NCBI GenBank assembly: GCA_938743325.2
Contig: OW568887.1
Location: 310,001 to 374,000, forward strand
Length of the DNA: 64,000 nt
DNA from: Pycnococcus provasolii
Taxonomy: Eukaryota > Chlorophyta > Pseudoscourfieldiophyceae > Pseudoscourfieldiales > Pycnococcaceae
Reading direction: 5' to 3'
The position numbers and the translations under genes were made by a program. Numbering within the stretch: the first letter of the stretch is position 1; the number at the start of each line of letters is the position of its first letter. Below are positions 30,001 through 39,073 of this stretch, in pieces. The notes beneath the pieces are model-generated. The model saw only the letters and a list, made by a program, of their open reading frames with translations. It had not been told where the DNA came from and did no database searches.

Positions 30001-32103
30001 AGCCTCGCGCTCCTCCATCGCGCTTTTTCGCGCCTGCGCCGCGGCGTTGGCGGCGGATGCCTCGTCGCCGCCCGCCGCGGCGGCAGCCGCCGCCTGCGCC
30101 TGCGCCTCGATCGCAGCCGCCTGAGCACTGGGATCCTCGGAGATGTCCTGCATCATTCGCTGCACGCTCAGCCGCCACGCGCTGAGCTGCTGGCACTCGC
30201 GGTCGCTAGCCTGCTCCTGCCTCTCGAGAACCTCCTGCTCGTGCACGAGTCGCTGCAACCGCTGGCTCTGCTCGCGCAGCGCGTCGAGCAGCTCCACCTG
30301 CTCCTCGTGCGCCGCGTCCACCATCGCCGCACGATGGCGCTCGAGCTCAGCGGCGTTGCGGAACGTTCCTCCCTCGCTCTGCCGCGGCGCGCGCTTCGCC
30401 TCCTCAAGCTCTTGCTGAAGCCGCTTGAACTCCGGCTCGCCCTTGGCAATCTTGATGGCAATCTGCCCGCGTTTGTTCATCGACGCACGATTCTCGTGCT
30501 CCAGCACATGAATCTTCGCGCGCGTCAGAACTTCCTCACGTCGAAGCAGCGTGCGCATCTGCTCGTCGTTGATCTCAGGGTGTGTGGGTGGTGGTGGAGG
30601 TTGCGAATTTTCGTTGGAGCCGGTGGATGCTGTGGACGGACCAGCTTCCTGGCCTGCGGGAGTGTCACCGTTCGACGACGCGGATGAGCCGGAGGCGGCT
30701 GCTGCCGCCGCGGCACGCTGCTGCTGCTGCTGCTGCTGCGGTGGTGGCGGCGGCGGAAGGCCAGCAGCATCCTTGCGCATCTGCAACATGCCGTTCATGA
30801 GCTCTCTCGCGCGCTTCTTCTCACTTTCGTAGCTCTGCTGCTCCGCGAGTGCGCGCACGAGTCCCTTGTAAGCCTGCTGCGCGGCGGTGGCAAGATCCTC
30901 GCATCCCAGGGTGCGCTTCGCGGACGCTCGTGCCTTCTCCATCGTGCACACGATGCGCCCGTACACCCAGTCGAGCACGAGCCCGCGGCAGTCATCGTCA
31001 TTCTCCACACGGCATGGCTGCCCATCCTCCCCAATCTGACGACGTTCCAGGTGCTGCAGCCATTTGGGGTGCACATTCATCTCCGCCGCCTCCTGGTCGT
31101 ACGTGAAGAGGTCGATCTCCTCCTCGATTTCGTCGGGGTCGTTCGCATCGCGCGGCTTGTTGAGCTCCGCGGCGTATCCCTCGACGCGATCGAGCAGAAA
31201 CTCCGCGCACCTCTCCAAGCTGTCCTGGCTGAGCAGTTCAAGGTCCGCGAACGCGAGTTCCTTCGACGTCGACTGTCTCTCCCCGGCGGGGATCTCGTCG
31301 TTGACGAAGCGAAGCACAGGCAGAAGGCACGAGTCGAAGAGGCACTGCTCTTCGTCACGCAGATCCTCGAGGATGGTGGAGATGTTGTCGATGGTCGTTT
31401 GGCGAGCCATTTGGGAGAGCTGCTCCTGCGGTATGCGCCGCTGCCGGTCACGCGTCTTGACTTCCTCGTCGAGCTGTCTCGTGTTGTGTCCGACAGTCTT
31501 CAGGAGGTTCGCCATGCGTTCTCGTAGCGCCGTCTCGGCGGGCGTGGGTGGTCGTCCCGGCTGAACGGGCTGGAGCTTGAGGTTATGGTTGGTGGTGAGA
31601 TGGTTGCGGAACTCCTCGGATGTGCGGAAGGTGGGCGGGCTTTCGAGGTCCTCGTTGAGTGTGCACTGCCACAGCTTCCACGTGGAGTGCGACTTCATGC
31701 GATCGAGAGACTCGTGCAGGAGGTTCATCATGTTGACGTCGCCGTAGTCCTGCGTGACGACGTTCATCTCCGTTGCGTGCAAATCGAGCTCGCGGAGTGG
31801 CAGGCGGAGCAGGTCGCGCTTTTCTTCCGTTGACAGTGTTTCCCAGAACGTGCGAACAGCCTCGAGCCGTTTGTCCTTTTCAGCCTGGTCGTGCTGCGTG
31901 GGAAGTCCCGTGGGACCGACTGTTGACGCGTTGATCTCATCTGCTGGGTCCGTTGTGGTGGCAGCTGCTGCAGCCAGGTTGAGATCTTTGTCGTTGTTGG
32001 ACACGTTGTTGCTCCACGAAACCGGTCTTGTTTCAACTTCAGATGTCAAGCCTGAAGACGATCCCTTGCGGGATGTGCTCCCTTTTTGTTTTTTGGATGG
32101 CAT
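27064..32103 (-). CDS. Ubiquitin carboxyl-terminal hydrolase-related giant protein
   Basis: 1679 residues, intronless. The N-terminal part (about 85-190: FWETLSTEEKRDLLRLPLREL, FRTSEEFRNHL) resembles the DUF629 region of plant UCH-related proteins. A long charged coiled-coil stretch with polyglutamine and polyalanine tracts follows, then a Pro/Met/Gly-rich region near 1085-1290. The C-terminal domain (about 1300-1679) carries the cysteine box GLSNTSGEHNCFLN (Cys near 1308) and the histidine box AGSHYKAFCW (His near 1594). Two CxxC pairs (QCRSCG, CSSCQ) look like the zinc-binding finger of USP proteases. The catalytic Cys and His are present, so activity is possible, although plant relatives are called only 'related'. 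Confidence 0.85.
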   Translation of the reverse strand: MPSKKQKGSTSRKGSSSGLTSEVETRPVSWSNNVSNNDKDLNLAAAAATTTDPADEINASTVGPTGLPTQHDQAEKDKRLEAVRTFWETLSTEEKRDLLRLPLRELDLHATEMNVVTQDYGDVNMMNLLHESLDRMKSHSTWKLWQCTLNEDLESPPTFRTSEEFRNHLTTNHNLKLQPVQPGRPPTPAETALRERMANLLKTVGHNTRQLDEEVKTRDRQRRIPQEQLSQMARQTTIDNISTILEDLRDEEQCLFDSCLLPVLRFVNDEIPAGERQSTSKELAFADLELLSQDSLERCAEFLLDRVEGYAAELNKPRDANDPDEIEEEIDLFTYDQEAAEMNVHPKWLQHLERRQIGEDGQPCRVENDDDCRGLVLDWVYGRIVCTMEKARASAKRTLGCEDLATAAQQAYKGLVRALAEQQSYESEKKRARELMNGMLQMRKDAAGLPPPPPPQQQQQQQRAAAAAAASGSSASSNGDTPAGQEAGPSTASTGSNENSQPPPPPTHPEINDEQMRTLLRREEVLTRAKIHVLEHENRASMNKRGQIAIKIAKGEPEFKRLQQELEEAKRAPRQSEGGTFRNAAELERHRAAMVDAAHEEQVELLDALREQSQRLQRLVHEQEVLERQEQASDRECQQLSAWRLSVQRMMQDISEDPSAQAAAIEAQAQAAAAAAAGGDEASAANAAAQARKSAMEEREARLERTRRKFHESIHSQLYSDEDDFNFFNRIKEQIKEINNKIEVAQAALTHQELLLTNILCVDPGAEVSQHLILPYLQMRIEAAASEHAAKKAAAAEADVLGLEDLEKDKQAAEKEAAKKKNEAKKRKQKEEKEQRRLREEEERKRKEDEVRQREEEKLREEEEARKRRAAEIEARRKAEEEMLEQRRQELLQEENGHWRRRIEEAEREEAAAAAAAAGLTQDEGSKGKEDDQKDGDTKAKRSRKARARSKRQLREDDVPVVEKDGVAVAAAPAAMSSPSDGDNGTASATDVEDRKPRTSSGQPQSRAAALAPAPSFPETEANATLAPSGAEGKNGAPATDDTAKTSAPAAAAGTTPANSSASRLNIAAASFVPAARSAPPPPMGGVPPGPPRPGMPPVMTPPGPPGVPTHPMAPNGVAGMPVPPPPATSMPGSYPGMPPYAMPGYGMPPHMPIGPPTMPGVYPGVPGMLPVHGPGGTMMPPQMMAPNGVVRPPMPPNGVPPPPGPPVPPGGPPPPGGPPPPMPPNGVPPPPMPPNGVPPSVPPMPQQQQPPPPPPQQQQPNGSSGGGKKGNKGNSSNGNGAAAPAPSAVAVKPVASAGLSNTSGEHNCFLNVAVQGLYHLRPFRRRLLSSDSGAVDAGEPSGAVSRELIEVFSAMDAARPSGPGGPASRKVVAPARLRAALAACGGDAFKLREMSDASEVMHVLYESLHRTFSKKREVADASSADAPPSSKGGLDEYDQMSLAHAELALDVEQYTQCRSCGAVETHLRYAKPFHLVHAQLLRNAKESARSRDTSFGSLLGAVEIQQKQGTDRTCSSCQHLNPVSERVHHAPSCLSLLVCWETQRAPTSDVATVASSLGLELELKEVFDLAPGACGKDGGSTYRLRAVACYAGSHYKAFCWQPMVQASAPAVADDESGESIARKPRILTARRETCATLEDGKWTCFNDDVSTVIGEWSEVVAQMKRESLQPLVLFYERS

Positions 32104-32222
32104 ATATCACGGATGTGTGTGTGGAAGTGAAAAAAAGCCAGGCCTGAGTTGACCCTTTTTTTTCTGTGTGCAGCGTATGTGCCCTTTTTTTTTTTTTGCT
32201 TTGCTTTGCTTTGCCTCACTCA

Positions 32223-32515
32223 ACAGGAACAAACTTATGTGAAGTGATCCAGTGTGTTGGAATATATGTATGGAAAGACGCACAAAACTCTATGGTTCCA
32301 CAAACAAAAAACTTTGAGATGGTACGGGGTAAAGCGGCTGTTGGCTTTTGTGTTGACGAGAAGAAGCTTTCAAAGAAGTACTTTGTTGTTTTGCTTCCAA
32401 GAGATTCTTCTTCTGATGATGGTGAAGATGATGATGCCAAAAAACTTCCCAGAGTCGTGTTATTGCAGTTGAACTCTCTGCACCCGATGCACCGCGAGTT
32501 TACTACAAGAGAGAG
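32223..32515 (+). other. Orphan AT-rich open frame, possible exon
   Basis: About 97 codons are open after a polypyrimidine run and CAACAG (acceptor-like, ending at 32224) up to GAGA/GTAGGT (donor-like, about 32516). The translation (EVIQCVGIYVWKDAQN, KAAVGFCVDEKKLSKKYFVVLLP, then an acidic stretch) is not low complexity. Codon use is AT-rich and unlike the surrounding GC-rich genes. No ATG starts the frame, and I found neither a partner exon nor a family. It may be an internal exon, a remnant or chance. Confidence 0.3.
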
Positions 32516-33708
32516 TAGGTATACAAAAAGATGATATCCACACCAACCAACAAGGTCACACCAACCAACAAACCAAGGTCACTGGTATAACCAAGATGAC
32601 GAAGAGTAAGAAAACAAACCTACACTGAAGACTACAGAGAGAGAGAGAGAGATTCGCTTAGCGAGGGCACGGTGGAGTAAGCTAACCACAAACGCAACTC
32701 GCTAACGAACTAAAATGCCGCAGATGGCGGTCGCCTGGGACCCAGTGGGGGGAGGGAGACCTAAAGAGGGAGAGGGGAGAGGGGAAGCAGAGAACCAGCG
32801 CCGCGCAAAGCAGAGCCTCATTCTCCGCCGGGGCCCCGGGGGGGAGGAGAACAGAACAGAACAGGGTTCCCCTCCCCTCCCCCGGGGCCCAGGACCCGAC
32901 TTAGGGATTCCTTATTCCGTACCCGGGAAGTGGATGCCATAAGTTTGCGCGGCTGCAAGCAAAAGCTGCTCCTGTTTAGGCGAGCTAGGGTTATTAGGTC
33001 GGGGTCCCGATGAGCCCATTGCTGGATTGAGCCTCCCTCGCCTCCCCCTCGCTTCTTCTCCGGGACTCCGGACTCCCGACTCCGGAGAGCCACCAATGGG
33101 CTTGTTCACAGACCTTTGTACAACGAGCAAAAGGGATCGGCGGCTGGGTCAGGTCTCCCCCAGGACCCGACCGAATCCGTGGTGTTTAGAGGTCGATCTT
33201 GCATCCCTGTGGTAGGTCCCTGTGGTCTTTTGTTGCGAAGTCCCAGGACAAGCTATGGAAACCTGACCTTGGTAGGGTAGGGTTTTGCCCTGACACCTGA
33301 TTGATTGGCCTCCCCTCTCCAGTTCCCGGTGCCACGGAGTGATTTTACGTCTGTGGTCAGCGCTCTCCTACCTTATTACCGGGTAGTAGTCTTCCAGGGA
33401 TGAGGGATCGGGGGAGGGAGGGGATCCCTGAGGGAATCCTCCCTCCTGATGCCACCTCCTACTCCTAGCTACTGTATCCTGGTCCGGGTCTCCGGGAGAC
33501 GTCGTTGGTCGTGAACTTTAGTATACACCGGTCCATCCTAACCCCGATCGTTCTTGTCGAATGGGTTCCCTTTAGGGGTTCGCGCCGCCGCCTCGTTCTT
33601 CTCGTAGGTCTGTCTGTCCGTCGCCTTTCTTTCCTCCCTTTCCTTTGGCCTCGCACGCACGCACTTTTGCACTTTTCAAAGCACGCTGCGTGTTACAGAC
33701 ACTGTGCT

Positions 33709-33733
33709 CGCTCGCTCGCTCGCTCGCTCGCTC
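33709..33733. repeat. (GCTC)n microsatellite in the NIP7 leader
   Basis: About six GCTC units followed by TTTCAG. Similar GAGC repeats occur in the introns of the thioredoxin (36540-36558) and PLAC8 (53057-53072) genes. Confidence 0.85.
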
Positions 33734-33816
33734 TTTCAGACACGTGGCGTGACGTGACGTGACCCCTCTGCAGTGCGTGGTGATATACTGTTTGCAGCAC
33801 TTTTACTACAACCACG

Positions 33817-34588
33817 ATGCGTCCTTTGACTGACGAGGAGTCGCGGATGGTGTTTGAGAAAATGTACAAGTTCGTCGGCAAGTCCATCAAAACCATCGTC
33901 GACGACCCCGCCAACCCGCACCTGCTACGCGTGCACAGACAAAAAGTCTACTACATACGCGAAGAAATATGCAAACGAGCGGGAAACGTCGCACGCGACC
34001 ACCTCGTGGCACTGGGGACCAACATCGGGAAATTCACACACGCCGGCAAATTCCGTCTCACAATAGGTGCACTCGACCTCCTTGCAAAACACGCGAAAAA
34101 TAAGGTGCGTGCCAATGCTTGATTTTTTTGTGCATATGTGTGTGCAGTGGGCCCTTGATGACAAAAAGTCAAAACACATTCATAACTTCAGTCTTCAACC
34201 TGACTCAAAACATGAAGAGACGTTTTCATTTTTGCTTGAACTCCACTGAGGCCGTATTGTCGTCCCGTCTTGAGCATATGCCGAAAAAAAACAATCAATC
34301 AGCTCACACCACCGAAAACAACAACAACTGAAATAGATATGGGTGAAGCCAACCTCGGAGATGAGCTACATGTACGGCAACAACGTGCTGAAGTCTGGGT
34401 TAGGTCGCATCACGGAGGCGACGTCGGCGTACACTGGCGTTGTCATATACACGATGGCGGACGTGCCGATTGGCTTCGGGGTCACGGCACGCTCGACGCA
34501 GGAGTGTCGCAAGCTCGAGCCGAGCGCGGTTGTCGCTTTCAACCAGGCGGACGTCGGCCTGTACCTCAGGAGCGAAGACACCATGTAA
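33817..34588 (+). CDS. NIP7: 60S ribosome biogenesis protein NIP7, one intron
   Basis: Exons 33817-34104 and 34337-34588 give 179 residues. The 232-nt intron begins GTGCGT and ends ATAG. Splicing in phase 0 joins AKHAKNK to [16 protein letters not shown], exactly the family sequence. Conserved segments are [63 protein letters not shown] and [17 protein letters not shown]7 has an N-terminal pre-PUA domain and a C-terminal PUA RNA-binding domain, and works in 27S pre-rRNA processing in the nucleolus. Length fits the family (about 180). Confidence 0.95.
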
Positions 34589-34695
34589 TACAGCAGCCAT
34601 TTCACACATGCACAGCCTGGCAATTTTGGGGGTTCCAACCAAACCCCAAATTCGGCCCTCGTTGTCGTTGAGGTTTCGGTCATTCGTCCCGTGCC

Positions 34696-35272
34696 ATGGC
34701 GGACGACAACTCCGCCGCCGCCGCGCTCTCAGGTGCTGCTGCTGGTGATGCACCTCCACCTCCGCAACAGCGCGAGCACCACCACCAGCCTTCGCCATCC
34801 ACATCCACAGCACAACCACAACCACAACCACAACCACAACTAGCAGCAGCAGCAGCAGCATCGCCGCCGAGAAAAGGTATGCGTGTCACCACAGTCCACA
34901 GCACTCGCCGTCACTTCAGACTATTCAAAGCAAAGATGACTAACAATTAAAACCCAATCAACAAATGCAGTTGTGGTGGTGTTCCGCGCCGCGGGCGACG
35001 CGCCTGTGCTCAAAGTATCCAAATTCAAGGTGGACGAGTCCGCACGGTTCGCAAAGGTAAACAACTTCCTCACGACGCAGCTACAGGCTTACCTTTCGTC
35101 CGTCAACCCGGAGTCTGCAGGAGGTGCGGGAACCGCTGCACCGAGCGTCTTCTGCTACCTCAACAGTGCCTTCACGCCAAGTCTGGAGGAGCGTCTGAGT
35201 GCCCTTCGCGACGACTACGGCGCGGATGGTCGGCTTGTCGTTCACTACGCGCTCAAGCCTGCGTGGGGTTGA
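34696..35272 (+). CDS. ATG12: Autophagy ubiquitin-like protein ATG12, one intron
   Basis: Exons 34696-34876 and 34971-35272 give 160 residues. The 94-nt intron (GTATGC to TGCAG) interrupts a valine codon in phase 1 and restores VVVVFRAAGDAP. The ubiquitin-fold part has VLKVSKFKVDESARFAKVNNFL, CYLNSAFTPSLEERL and DGRLVVHYALKPAWG, ending in the C-terminal glycine that is conjugated to ATG5. As in the family, that glycine is the last residue, so no protease trimming is needed. The N-terminal 60 residues are a disordered Ala/Pro/Gln-rich extension, partly from (CCACAA)n repeats. It starts about 110 bases after the NIP7 stop. Confidence 0.95.
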
Positions 35273-36332
35273 TAATTGACTACCTATATTCAAGTTCAGT
35301 AATGGAATGGAATGTACTTTACTACATACAGTAAGTCCACCAAACACGTGACCACCAAACACAACATCACAGCTTATCACAACACATCACAACACATCAC
35401 AACCAGAACAAAACCTCCAATTCCTCCAGGTCTCCAGGAACTCCTGGAAAGTCCAAGGTTAGGGTTAGGGTTACAGGTTAGGGTTAGGGTTACCACGGTC
35501 CAGGGAGGGAAGAGGCGGAGTTGTACAACCTCAGACATCATCAGAGAGGGGCATTCATGAAACACATAACCCGAAAGTCGAAACCCTTCGAGGAAGGAAG
35601 GACCGACCCTTGCTGTGAAGCCTGTGATGCATGCAGTGAGTGCCTGTGAGAAGATGGTGTAAAGTTTCCCTGTGGGATGTGGTGGTTGCCTGACATTCGC
35701 TGTGCGCCTGTTCCTGACTTACATAGTTCTTAAGGTTACTGTACATAGAAATAGAAGTACAGTACGTACAGCAAGAACAGGTCATTCCCGCCGACGAGGT
35801 GCAGAACCGCGCAGAACCGGTGAGAAGTGAGAACCGGAGCTCCTAGGATCCTGACACATGAAACACGAGCCGAGGAACGTCCGGAGCCCGGCCGGGGAGG
35901 AAGTCACCCTAAGCCTAACCCGTTCCCCCCTAAAGGTACGATAGACTACGAACGCCATATCCTTACCAAGTAGAAGTACTTACCGGGTTGGCGTTGTGCA
36001 TGCGCGGCCGGCCCCTTATTACGGTAGAGTTTAGACAATTCTTCGAAGTGAACCAATAATGGAGGTGCCAGAGAGGTGTGCCAGGGCCCCTATTAAGGTA
36101 TGTATTCTTCGCGTCCCAATTCTTACCCTGCCCTGCCCGTTCATCGAGCTCACACAGTGCAGTGACACAGCCAGCGTAACTAACCTGCGACTACTTCTAC
36201 AGTAGAATGTTAGGCTTGGGGAGGAGCCTCAGCGACTCCTCCAGTGCCAGGGGGCCCACAGCGTATTCTCCCCACCTCCTTCTCGGGCTGCCCGGCCGGA
36301 GTCGTCTCCTGGAGTCCGTGTCAACGCTCGTC
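35273..36332. other. Intergenic region, ATG12 to thioredoxin
   Basis: About 1.06 kb. It holds ACATCACA repeats near 35366-35400, a telomere-like array, a TACGATAG motif at 35937-35944 and GC-rich patches. No convincing gene was seen. Confidence 0.45.
35459..35492 (+). repeat. Interstitial (TTAGGG)n array, interrupted
   Basis: Two groups of two TTAGGG units separated by TTACAGG. This is the only array that is not close upstream of an annotated start codon. Confidence 0.9.
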
Positions 36333-37282
36333 ATGGCGAACATCAAGCTCCCGCCTCCGCAGAAGTTCCTCGAAGACGGCGAAGAGCTCGAGAACTTTCT
36401 ATGCACAGGGGGACTTAAGGGTAAGTGTGAGACTTGTTACCACTGGGTTACAGGGCACGTCGGCGAACGTTGGCGTGTTGGAGGTGTTGTCGCGTTTAGC
36501 GCGACGAGAGAGAGAGAGAGAGAGGAGGGGTGGTTGGAGGAGCGAGCGAGCGAGCGAGAGCAAGGCGCTGCACGACACTGCACTCGTCTTTCTTTCAGGT
36601 TGAAAAGTGCTTGGAAAAGTGCGACGTCAAAGAAAGGCAACTCCAAAGACAAACGACTTTGTCAAACTGTGGCATGAACTCGTCTTGCTCGCTTGCTTTG
36701 TCAAAACGTTTGCGGAACAAAGCAAACGATAAGCTGCGTTCAACAAGTGCAACGGAGTTGCCACAGCAGCACCACCACGCGGCACTTTTGCTTTTACCTC
36801 GCAGCATGGAAAACAGTTGTGGCACGAATCCAGGGGTAGGCCAGCTATACTGACACACTGACACACACACACACACACATCAACCAACCAAAAATAACAC
36901 AAAAACAGTGGTGGAGGTGTACAGCGCGTGGTGCGGCCCTTGCCTAGCGGTGATTCCTATGTGCAAGAAAGTGAAAATTGAATACGAGGATGAATCGACT
37001 TACAACTACCTCGTGACCAAGTCAGATGGTATTGAGGAGCTTGCGGAATATCGCAACCTCAGTGAACCGCGCTTCATCGTGTACAGGAACGGAAAAGTAT
37101 TGGACACTGTCGTCGGCTGTCACGTCCCACACCTCGAGCGACTGATACGCGGAAACGTGCCCAACGACGCGAGCGCTGACGACCCAGAGGAGAACCCACG
37201 ATTCTTGCAGCGCCGCGAGCGCCTTGCCGACGAGAAGGCGGCGGCTGATGCGGCTGCCGCCGCCGCGGCTGCAGGGAACTAA
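36333..37282 (+). CDS. Single-domain thioredoxin, NME8/9-like, one intron
   Basis: Exons 36333-36420 and 36909-37282 give 153 residues. The 487-nt intron (GTAAGT to ACAG) splits a valine codon in phase 1 and joins GGLK to VVEVYSAWCGPCLAVIP. The active site WCGPC is at 37-41, and the cis-proline region is LSEPRFIVYRNG. The domain resembles the thioredoxin part of human NME8/NME9 and of algal outer-arm dynein light chains, which lack a targeting peptide. No NDP kinase domain follows; the tail is charged, ending in polyalanine. A role in cilia is possible but not shown. The intron holds (GA)n and (GAGC)n microsatellites. Confidence 0.82.
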
Positions 37283-37484
37283 GCTGTGTTGCCAAAAAAA
37301 AACATGTTCTTCCACACAACAGCACACACCTCGTAGTGAAAGCCAACCATGGGACAAAAGAGTTGACAAAACCCGCTTTTGTTTTACTCGCGCTTACACG
37401 TTGGCATGTACTCTGCGCTGCGCGCGACGTAGCACAGAGCGCCCTCGTCCCTTGTGCAGAAAAAAGGAGGACTCCCGCGCCTCT

Positions 37485-38717
37485 TTACGCCTTGCCGATG
37501 TAGCGCAGCAAAATTCCGTCGTTGCCAAGGATGAAGCCCTTATCCGGCGTGTCAAAACGAACTGCGTACAGGTTGCCCGCAAGGTCGTCAGCCTGCCTCT
37601 CGCGCTTCCACGAGTTGCCACCGTCCGTGGAGACGAGCAGCGTTCCGGAGCCGCCCACAGCCCACATCTTTTTTTCGTTCTGGTAACCGATGTCGAGGAT
37701 TCCAAATCCGCGGCTTCCCACCGTCTCCTCGTCAAAGTCTTCCTGCACACCCGTTCCCTTGGCGAAGAACATTCCTCCACCTCGCGTAAGCATCCACAGG
37801 CCACCGTCTCTGCGCCAGCCCATGTTCTGCAGACGTCGCGCGGAGTTGCGGTTGTGCGGCTGCCAGAACGTCTGACCCGGCTCCCACGTCATGAAGAAGT
37901 TGCCTCGGCTGCTCACTGCCACGTACTTGCCGTCGTCGCTGCGAGCGATGGTGCTGAGCGTTCCGGTGTAGTACGACGCTCCGGAGATGCCGCTCGACAC
38001 CGTGCGGTTGAGCGTGGCGTCGATGGTCTCCTCCACCGCCGCCTTCCACGTGTATCCGGTGTTGCTGGTGACGTAGATGGCACCCTGGTCGGTGGTCATC
38101 TCCGCCTGTCCCGCTCCTGGAAGCGCCTTGACAAGCACGGGCGTTCCAGGCAGCTTGGCGCTGAGTGGCACGCGCTCCCAGTTGTCCCCTCCGTCGGAGG
38201 TGTGCAGCATGATGGCTGGCTTGCCGACGATCCACCCTTCCTTTCCGGCGAACGAGATGCTGTTGAAGCGGTAGTTGATGTCATCGCCGCTGGACTTGGA
38301 GACGTCGCGCGACTTCCACGTCTTTCCACCGTCGTTCGTTTCGAGGAGCGTCTGCCTGGATCCGAGAAGGAATCCTCGCTCGGGCTGGTCGGGGACGAAC
38401 GAGATGTCCTGTAGAACGACCCCACTTTCAAGTCCTAGGTTGACTTTCTCCCACGAGTTTCCGATGCTGTTGGCGTTGCTGTCGTCCCCGAAAATGCCCG
38501 CGATCGCGGGTGCAACGGGCGTGAGCAGGGAAGACGCCGCCGCGGCGGTGAGCGTGGTGACACTTGATTGGAGAACGGCACGGCGCGTGTTCACAGCAGC
38601 TGGCACGGAATCCGGCCCTGACGATGCATGAACCAAGTGAGTGCGAAGGGGCCGACGAGCAGAAGCCGCCTTCGACGACGCTTTCACGGACTTGGTTGAT
38701 TTCATGACAGGCGCCAT
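37485..38717 (-). CDS. HCF136: Photosystem II stability/assembly factor HCF136 (Ycf48)
   Basis: 410 residues from the ATG at 38717. A Ser/Lys/Arg-rich transit peptide is followed by a twin-arginine thylakoid signal: NTRRAV at 43-48, a hydrophobic run and AIAG at 71-74. That directs the protein to the thylakoid lumen. The mature part is a seven-bladed beta-propeller with BNR/Asp-box repeats (SxDGGxxW types such as TNDGGKTWKS, TSDGGDNWER, STDGGNSWKR). HCF136 binds newly made D1 and is required for photosystem II reaction-centre assembly. It is divergently paired with CYP38, about 356 bases apart. Confidence 0.95.
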   Translation of the reverse strand: MAPVMKSTKSVKASSKAASARRPLRTHLVHASSGPDSVPAAVNTRRAVLQSSVTTLTAAAASSLLTPVAPAIAGIFGDDSNANSIGNSWEKVNLGLESGVVLQDISFVPDQPERGFLLGSRQTLLETNDGGKTWKSRDVSKSSGDDINYRFNSISFAGKEGWIVGKPAIMLHTSDGGDNWERVPLSAKLPGTPVLVKALPGAGQAEMTTDQGAIYVTSNTGYTWKAAVEETIDATLNRTVSSGISGASYYTGTLSTIARSDDGKYVAVSSRGNFFMTWEPGQTFWQPHNRNSARRLQNMGWRRDGGLWMLTRGGGMFFAKGTGVQEDFDEETVGSRGFGILDIGYQNEKKMWAVGGSGTLLVSTDGGNSWKRERQADDLAGNLYAVRFDTPDKGFILGNDGILLRYIGKA

Positions 38718-39073
38718 GACACTATCGTATTTTTGATCGCGTACAGAGAGAGAGGGGGGGGGGCCGAGAGACCACACCTGCAGGATAAGTCCGGAGAGGG
38801 ATCCCATTTCTTCTCCCCCAACCACCTGTTGGGGGGAGTGGTGAGTAATTGAAGGCACCTGTGCCACAAACTCGACATCATGCTTTGCGTGGTACTACCT
38901 ATCACACAGAACCACCGTGTGGGTTCCCCCCCCGGGGGGATACACCATAGGTCCTTAGGTGTTTTCTGTGTCCGGGGGGTGGGGGGCGTAGCGTTCCCGT
39001 TATCTTCTTCTATCTCCAGTGTGCTCAGACTGCCTGTGGTGTGGGTCATTTGTAGATTGTATTGAATAAGAAT
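38718..39073. promoter_or_regulatory. Shared divergent promoter region, HCF136/CYP38
   Basis: 356 bases between two ATG codons of photosystem II assembly genes. It contains GGGG/CCCC runs near 38755 and 38930-38940, and no telomere-like array. Its role as a common promoter is inferred from position. Confidence 0.5.

Larger units (their letters stand above)
32104..33816. other. Intergenic region with orphan frame and microsatellites
   Basis: 1.7 kb between the giant hydrolase-related gene and NIP7. The first 430 bases hold an AT-rich orphan frame (listed separately). Then come ACCAACAA repeats near 32545-32570, a (GA)n run near 32637-32652, purine/pyrimidine-rich DNA with GGGG and CCCC runs, and a (GCTC)n tract at about 33709-33733 just before NIP7. 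No other gene was seen. Confidence 0.45.

Noticed and set aside
29089-30687. 532-codon open frame on the + strand
   Set aside because: It is antisense to the coiled-coil part of the ubiquitin-hydrolase-related gene, Leu/Arg-rich, without domains. It is a GC-rich shadow frame.
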